From a virus, in the IMG/VR virus record IMGVR_UViG_3300036863_000181, positions 1 through 64,000 of that record: a stretch of DNA of 64,000 bases; one strand, given 5' to 3'. The translations under genes were made by a program, and so were the position numbers. The notes under the pieces are model-generated. The model saw only the letters and a program-made list of their open reading frames with translations. It was not told the DNA's origin and did not search any database. Shown piece by piece: positions 59,545 through 64,000 of the stretch (position 1 is its first letter; every line of letters begins with the position of its first letter).

Positions 59545-61367
59545 GCCACGTTAGTTTTATAGTCAATAATTTTCATTGCCAGTGATTCAATCCACTTCTT
59601 TACTACCAATGGCACCACGCTATTACCGATGAACTTTTTCTGATCAGTCTGGTTGCCTTCCAGTTTGTAGCCTGCAGGGAAACCCTGGATAGATAGCAGT
59701 TCATGCACACGTAGCATTCGCATTTTTATATCTACCAATTCATATACAGCCATGAACTGTTTTATCTTGATCATAATATCGCTGTCCCCTTCGTAAACTT
59801 CTATTGCAACACGGCCAGATTCAACCTGAACAAAGTATAATGGTGCTTTGTCCTGTCGCGCTACGATCACACAACAGGGCTCTTCGACGCTACCAGGGTT
59901 GCCATACCATGATGGATTTACCAGGTAATGATGTTTCCGATTGGCTGTAATCGTAGGAGCTGGCTGATCCACAGACACAGGCTTATTATCAAAGTTGGTA
60001 GGCATAATAAATGGATCGCACTGCACCAGGTTCATTTTTGGATATGGAAGGATGGCGCCAGCCGGCTGCTCAACTGACTGATGATTATGATCTCCGCTAT
60101 TATGCTGTTTATCGATAAAGAATTGCGGTTGAACAAGCCCAAGCCTGTCATTACAAGGAACCACAGGCGCCGGTTCATCTACTCCTCGGTTAAGGCTTTT
60201 GCCATTATAAATCGTAAGGAATTCAGGACTAACTAAAGCTGTCCTTGCCTTTGTCGGAATGGTTGGAGCCGGGCTTTCTATCGAAGAAAGCTGTCCACCA
60301 GTACCGTAATAATGAGTAAGGAATTTTGCCTGCGCTAAATACAATCTGTTCTGTGTTGAAATAACGGGTGATGGATCATCGACCGAAGGAGGATTATAAT
60401 TACCTGCTTTGTCGCGTGAATTGTATTTGACAAGAAATTCTGCCTGTACCAGAGATTGATTACCGGCCGTCGCTATGGTACCAGCAGGTCCGTCAACCGG
60501 AATTACTTTTCCATCAGGTTTGCCACTGAAATATTTTGCAATGAAAGCCTTATCACCTTTGGCTACATATTTTATTAGGCCGGCATAGATCCTTTCCAAT
60601 GTTTTATCGGAAAGTGCTTTATCACGGGTGAAAATGCTTTGCCCCTCATCCTTGAAATCAAGAACCTCTTTGACCGGCATCCACTTTTTAAGATCGCCGT
60701 ACATTGAAAATGATGAAGGTTTTTTGGCATGCGTAGGCTGTGGAAAACAGATAGGAAGCCATGGCCTGGCAAATATTCCGAATAACCGGTTACGGCTGGT
60801 ATATGCACCGTAATTTGCGCTGTTGAGTTCCGTCCATTCATCGACATATCCATGACCGCAGATTAATTTTCTCCACCTCATCCAGTCCTGCCCATTCTTT
60901 TTGCTCACCGGTTTCCCGTTCTCATCGAGAGGCCCCCAGCTCATAAACTCAACAACGTTTTCAATCTTTACATAATCACAATTCAATGCTACTATATACC
61001 TGTCAAGATGATCAGCCAGCGTCCTGCTATCAGCATCGCGTGGTAACCCACCCTTAGCCTTAGAAAAATTTGTACATTCCAAACTAGCCCATAATATGAC
61101 CTTCGCATTGGGATATTTGGTCCTGTAAAAGTCTACCAGCTTCACCAGTTCGGTTAAATCTAGTGTCCTTATATCCTCTTCAAAATGTTTTACCTCCGGA
61201 TGATTAGCCCAATGGCTTTTTATTGCAATAGGATCATGATTAACACAGGCAATGACTTTTACGATAGCGTTGCCATCAAGTTCCGCCTGAACAAATCCGC
61301 AGGTGGTGCCACCAGCGCCGCAAAAAAGGTCAATTACAAGGAATAAAGGGTCTTTCATCTTATACAT
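59541..61367 (-). CDS. DNA cytosine-5 methyltransferase with tandem repeats in the target region
   Basis: 608 residues. Motif I DLFCGAGGTT, motif IV ASLECTNFS (Cys99 nucleophile, preceding P replaced by E), motif VI KIENVVEF, motif VIII NYGAYTSRNRLFG, and motifs IX/X RMLRVHELLSIQGFP and KFIGNSVVP. Between VIII and IX, residues about 275-530 are seven repeats of the pattern V-D-x-P-A-P-x-I-x-T....R..LV (VDGPAGTIAT, VDDPSPVIST, IESPAPTIPT, VDEPAPVVPC, VEQPAGAILP, VDQPAPTITA, VEEPCCVIVA). The usual target-recognition zone is thus expanded. It methylates phage DNA, probably to resist restriction. Overlaps its neighbours by 4 to 8 nt. Confidence 0.9.
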   Translation of the reverse strand: MYKMKDPLFLVIDLFCGAGGTTCGFVQAELDGNAIVKVIACVNHDPIAIKSHWANHPEVKHFEEDIRTLDLTELVKLVDFYRTKYPNAKVILWASLECTNFSKAKGGLPRDADSRTLADHLDRYIVALNCDYVKIENVVEFMSWGPLDENGKPVSKKNGQDWMRWRKLICGHGYVDEWTELNSANYGAYTSRNRLFGIFARPWLPICFPQPTHAKKPSSFSMYGDLKKWMPVKEVLDFKDEGQSIFTRDKALSDKTLERIYAGLIKYVAKGDKAFIAKYFSGKPDGKVIPVDGPAGTIATAGNQSLVQAEFLVKYNSRDKAGNYNPPSVDDPSPVISTQNRLYLAQAKFLTHYYGTGGQLSSIESPAPTIPTKARTALVSPEFLTIYNGKSLNRGVDEPAPVVPCNDRLGLVQPQFFIDKQHNSGDHNHQSVEQPAGAILPYPKMNLVQCDPFIMPTNFDNKPVSVDQPAPTITANRKHHYLVNPSWYGNPGSVEEPCCVIVARQDKAPLYFVQVESGRVAIEVYEGDSDIMIKIKQFMAVYELVDIKMRMLRVHELLSIQGFPAGYKLEGNQTDQKKFIGNSVVPLVVKKWIESLAMKIIDYKTNVA

Positions 61368-63903
61368 TTACCAGGTCAAATAATGTTGGTAGCTTTTTGT
61401 TATGTTCAGCTGCTTTACAATAAGCTGCTCCGTCCAAAAAATATTGATGATTAAGTTCTATGCCTATACCATATCTGCCCTGAAGAATCGCCTCTACCGG
61501 GACGGTCATCAACCCTCCAAATGGATCAAGCACCCTATCACCGGGATTTGACATCTGTTTAATAACCCGCTGCGCCAATTCTATCTGCATAGGGCACAAA
61601 TGAAGTTCCTTACCTTTTGCATGTTGTGAACCATTAAGCGTTCGCATGCGAGTTATATCGGTCCATACCTCATCGGACCAGCTCTGTGGTTGCAGTAGCA
61701 TGAAGGTTGTTGGAAGCTTACCCATGGCCATGAGTGTATCACCGATCTCAACATGATACTCGAAATCATAAATACAGTTCAGCGAGTAATCACGGAAGAA
61801 TTTGAATATTTGATTGTGATCCAGCTTCGCAATCTCTTCCGGCATCAAAGGCCTATTGCCAGATGCCCTGGTAAATCCATGAGCATCTACCTGCCATTTT
61901 GAAAGGGAGTAATCTTCTTTAGATTTTGTGACAGGAACATCTGCATAACCATTTGACGGATCAGTAACTGGCTTGCGGAATAACAAAAGATATTCTGGCA
62001 TACCCACTCCCATTTTGCTACCGTCTTTACATTGTTCAGTCCAACCTAACCGATATGTTTGGTTATTCTCCCGCACTACATCAGTCACAATTGTTTTCAT
62101 ACCGATATAGGCGAACCCATGTTTAATGTAGTGATCCATTACATGCTTATGGAATGGATATACTGTTTGAAAGCCGAGACCCGTCATTCCTCCAGGTACA
62201 ATCCTGTCCTTTACATGAATGGCTGCAATCCTGCCAGGCATGAGCGATCGGTAAAGCTCAGGGGTGAGGTAATCCATTTGCCCAAAAAACTCATCGTTAT
62301 TTTCGGAGTGACCAAAATCAGAATAATTTGGTGAGTATTCATACTGCGTAGAAAATGGAATGGAAGTAAGTATTAGCCCAACACTATTATCTTGTAAGTT
62401 CCGGCTTTCAATTACGGAATCATTATTGATAAGGTGATAGTTATTGCCGACAATGGTTATTCGATCAACGCCAAAACCGCGCGTCAGGGCCTTCGCCATT
62501 TCTCCATGGCTTAAACCAAACTCTTTAATTAGGTCGGTCATTATTTTAACTTTTTTATTGTGCTGTGACCATTTTCTTTCCAAATTTTTTCTTACCTGTC
62601 GCTCTGCTTCTGTGTAAATAAGATCAACCCGTACACGATTTTGTTGGAGAAAACGTTGCAAACGCATTACGCTTTGTATGAAGTCATTGAACTTAAAACC
62701 AATGCCTAGGTATATTGCCCAGGAACAGTATCGTTGCAAGTTGGTACCTGAACCGATCATTACAGGCTTACCGCCCAGTTCCGGAATTCGGCCATAAGAG
62801 AAATCGGCAATAATCTTTTCCCGTTCCTCTAAATCCATGGTACCATAAACAGTTGCGCAATCAGGGAGCGCCTTTTCAATAGCATGCCTTTCCGCTTCGA
62901 GGTCATGCCAGATTATCCGGTGAGCAGAAGGATCTTCCTTCCGGAGTTCAAGCATCTTCGCTATTCGCGAAGGAAGGCTTTCACGTTTTTCCCTGGCAGC
63001 ATCAACCAGGCCGACGGCCGTATTTTTGAATAACCTTTTTTGACCGTTCTTTTCAAAGCCGGCTGACGAGTGATCGCTCGGCAATTCGTGCCAGTGGATA
63101 TCTAATTCGGGAAGAACATAACCTTCATCGTCTGAAGGATCACCGGTAATATCAGAAGGGAGGGAAATAAATAATGCCCATGAACTAACCCACATCCAAA
63201 ATTCTTCTTCCTTGTGTTTATGCAAAGTGAGTTTGTCAGCCTGTGTACTATCACGTTTGAAGAATCGGGTTTTAGCTTGGCTAACGTCCATTATCCCAAG
63301 AAAGTCGGCGTAAGCCAGCAGCTCAATATGATCATTGGGATCAGGCGTAGCAGTGGCTATAAAACGATATGGAACACACTGAGTACTGCGCCGGTTTCCA
63401 TTGGGACCACCATCCCCTGTAAATAGCCGCATGAATTCGCGGAATGTTTTGCTACTTCCAAATCCACGTAGAACAGATGCCTCATCCAAAGATGCTGCCT
63501 GGAATAATCGCGGGTCCAGTTTAAGATCACGTACGGTTTCATAATTTGTAAGATAAATACCCGTTTCACCAGCTTCTTCAATTGAGCGAATGAATTTTGG
63601 TGCAGTATCCCAGCCAAGAACGTTTTTCGAATCGTTTATAAATTCCTGACGCACACCCAGAGGACAGATGATCAATCCCCGGCCTCCCGTTTTTGTAAGA
63701 ATAATGCGAAGTGTTTCAAGTTGACAAACGGTTTTATGAAGGCCAAAAGCGGCAAAACATGCTCTCCTGCCTCCTTCAACCATCCATTTTACCATCAGCT
63801 TATTGTGCGGTTTCAATGCAGGATTGACCTCTGAAATATTCAGGCTAAAACCGGTTGAGCCGGCTATGCGTATTTTAGATTTTAAAAAGTCCTGGTATTC
63901 CAT
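61360..63903 (-). CDS. Snf2-like helicase fused to DNA methyltransferase
   Basis: 847 residues. The N-terminal 500 residues are a Snf2/SF2 helicase: motif I FAAFGLHKTVCQLE (degenerate Walker A with GLHKT), motif II SLDEASVLRG, motif III ATATPDPN, motif VI QSVMRLQRFLQQ. The C-terminal 350 residues are an N4/N6-type methyltransferase: TSIPFSTQYEY (motif IV region, SIPF instead of NPPY/SPPY), VDAHGFTRASGNR, and motif I LDPFGGLMTVPVEAI ending GIGIELN. The arrangement IV...I is circularly permuted. I recognise this helicase-methyltransferase arrangement from many phages. Possibly modifies DNA during replication. Confidence 0.85.
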   Translation of the reverse strand: MEYQDFLKSKIRIAGSTGFSLNISEVNPALKPHNKLMVKWMVEGGRRACFAAFGLHKTVCQLETLRIILTKTGGRGLIICPLGVRQEFINDSKNVLGWDTAPKFIRSIEEAGETGIYLTNYETVRDLKLDPRLFQAASLDEASVLRGFGSSKTFREFMRLFTGDGGPNGNRRSTQCVPYRFIATATPDPNDHIELLAYADFLGIMDVSQAKTRFFKRDSTQADKLTLHKHKEEEFWMWVSSWALFISLPSDITGDPSDDEGYVLPELDIHWHELPSDHSSAGFEKNGQKRLFKNTAVGLVDAAREKRESLPSRIAKMLELRKEDPSAHRIIWHDLEAERHAIEKALPDCATVYGTMDLEEREKIIADFSYGRIPELGGKPVMIGSGTNLQRYCSWAIYLGIGFKFNDFIQSVMRLQRFLQQNRVRVDLIYTEAERQVRKNLERKWSQHNKKVKIMTDLIKEFGLSHGEMAKALTRGFGVDRITIVGNNYHLINNDSVIESRNLQDNSVGLILTSIPFSTQYEYSPNYSDFGHSENNDEFFGQMDYLTPELYRSLMPGRIAAIHVKDRIVPGGMTGLGFQTVYPFHKHVMDHYIKHGFAYIGMKTIVTDVVRENNQTYRLGWTEQCKDGSKMGVGMPEYLLLFRKPVTDPSNGYADVPVTKSKEDYSLSKWQVDAHGFTRASGNRPLMPEEIAKLDHNQIFKFFRDYSLNCIYDFEYHVEIGDTLMAMGKLPTTFMLLQPQSWSDEVWTDITRMRTLNGSQHAKGKELHLCPMQIELAQRVIKQMSNPGDRVLDPFGGLMTVPVEAILQGRYGIGIELNHQYFLDGAAYCKAAEHNKKLPTLFDLVNV

Positions 63904-64000
63904 TAGCTAAAAAGGTATTGATCGCTTTGTTTAATAATCGTCGTCTTAAAAGGAAAATCCGTTTTCGGTACCTGCTCTATCATTTCTCTCAGCACTTTTG
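63903..64000 (-). CDS. 3-prime fragment of an early gene cut by the window edge
   Basis: Minus-strand frame open from 63998 to its TAA at 63903-63905; the last residues read KVLREMIEQVPKTDFPFKTT, then IIKQSDQYLFS. Its TAA overlaps the ATG of the helicase-methyltransferase (TAATG), so it is a translated gene upstream. Too short to identify. Confidence 0.65.
   Translation of the reverse strand, partial: KVLREMIEQVPKTDFPFKTTIIKQSDQYLFS

Noticed and set aside
1-64000. Integrated prophage with host flanks
   Set aside because: No host genes and att core surrounded by phage genes on both sides; the free or circular form fits better.

Overview
This window is almost entirely a tailed temperate phage of a Bacteroidota host. 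It contains large and small terminase, portal, ClpP-type protease/scaffold, capsid, tape measure, tail fibres, a GH19 endolysin, RecT, DnaB helicase, a tyrosine integrase and a divergent repressor pair. A Bacteroidota host is inferred from the A-rich leaders without Shine-Dalgarno sequences, a TAnnTTTG-like promoter element, G8/PA14/PKD-type secreted proteins, and the style of the small conserved phage proteins. The 3.5 kb tape-measure gene implies a siphovirus with a long flexible tail. No host housekeeping gene is visible.

Layout. A rightward lysogeny block (5.9-11.0 kb) holds the repressor, a membrane-anchored cargo protein, the attachment site with integrase, and three small regulator-like or unknown genes. 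Nearly everything else is leftward. From the divergent control region (about 5.8 kb) an early transcript runs left through a Cro-like gene and four small genes, then a recombination cassette (SbcC-like ATPase, RecT, metallo-beta-lactamase-fold hydrolase), and leaves the window at base 1. The gene set at the right end reads like its continuation: helicase-methyltransferase, cytosine methyltransferase, Gp37/Gp68 protein, an intein-containing helicase, a DnaD-like initiator with iterons, DnaB, NinG and many small proteins (64 to 44 kb). Next come terminase and head genes (44-35 kb), tail genes (35-18 kb), a membrane-protein-rich lysis region (18-14 kb), and a secreted beta-helix/PKD protein as the last late gene (11-14 kb). 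The early and replication blocks would join if the genome were circular. A tRNA 3-prime end (attP) lies in the middle of phage genes rather than at a phage-host border. I therefore infer an unintegrated, circularly permuted phage genome slightly longer than the window.

Most notable observations. (1) A complete type I hammerhead ribozyme lies on the minus strand at 4849-4918, inside the early leader region, with predicted cleavage 21 nt before a small start codon. (2) It lies between intrinsic terminators (one upstream, three downstream) that the early transcript would have to pass, which suggests antitermination control. (3) A domain of about 80 residues is shared between the Mu gp36-like head-tail adaptor, where it is inserted in the middle, and a tail-collar fibre. 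(4) A 359-residue LAGLIDADG intein sits in the DECH box of an SF2 helicase. (5) The tRNA-derived attP lies inside the long integrase reading frame, so the true start must be 7781. (6) A zinc-ribbon protein ends in an SSB-type tip. (7) Three late tail-region proteins carry Sec signal peptides. (8) A gene-free minus-strand unit between two terminators (about 9.0-9.2 kb) may encode a small RNA.

Several genes too short to be picked up easily were recovered by reading the sequence (4741-4833, 5077-5193, 5203-5346, 5350-5502, 14827-14949, 48268-48447, 49894-50070), together with partial genes at both window edges.
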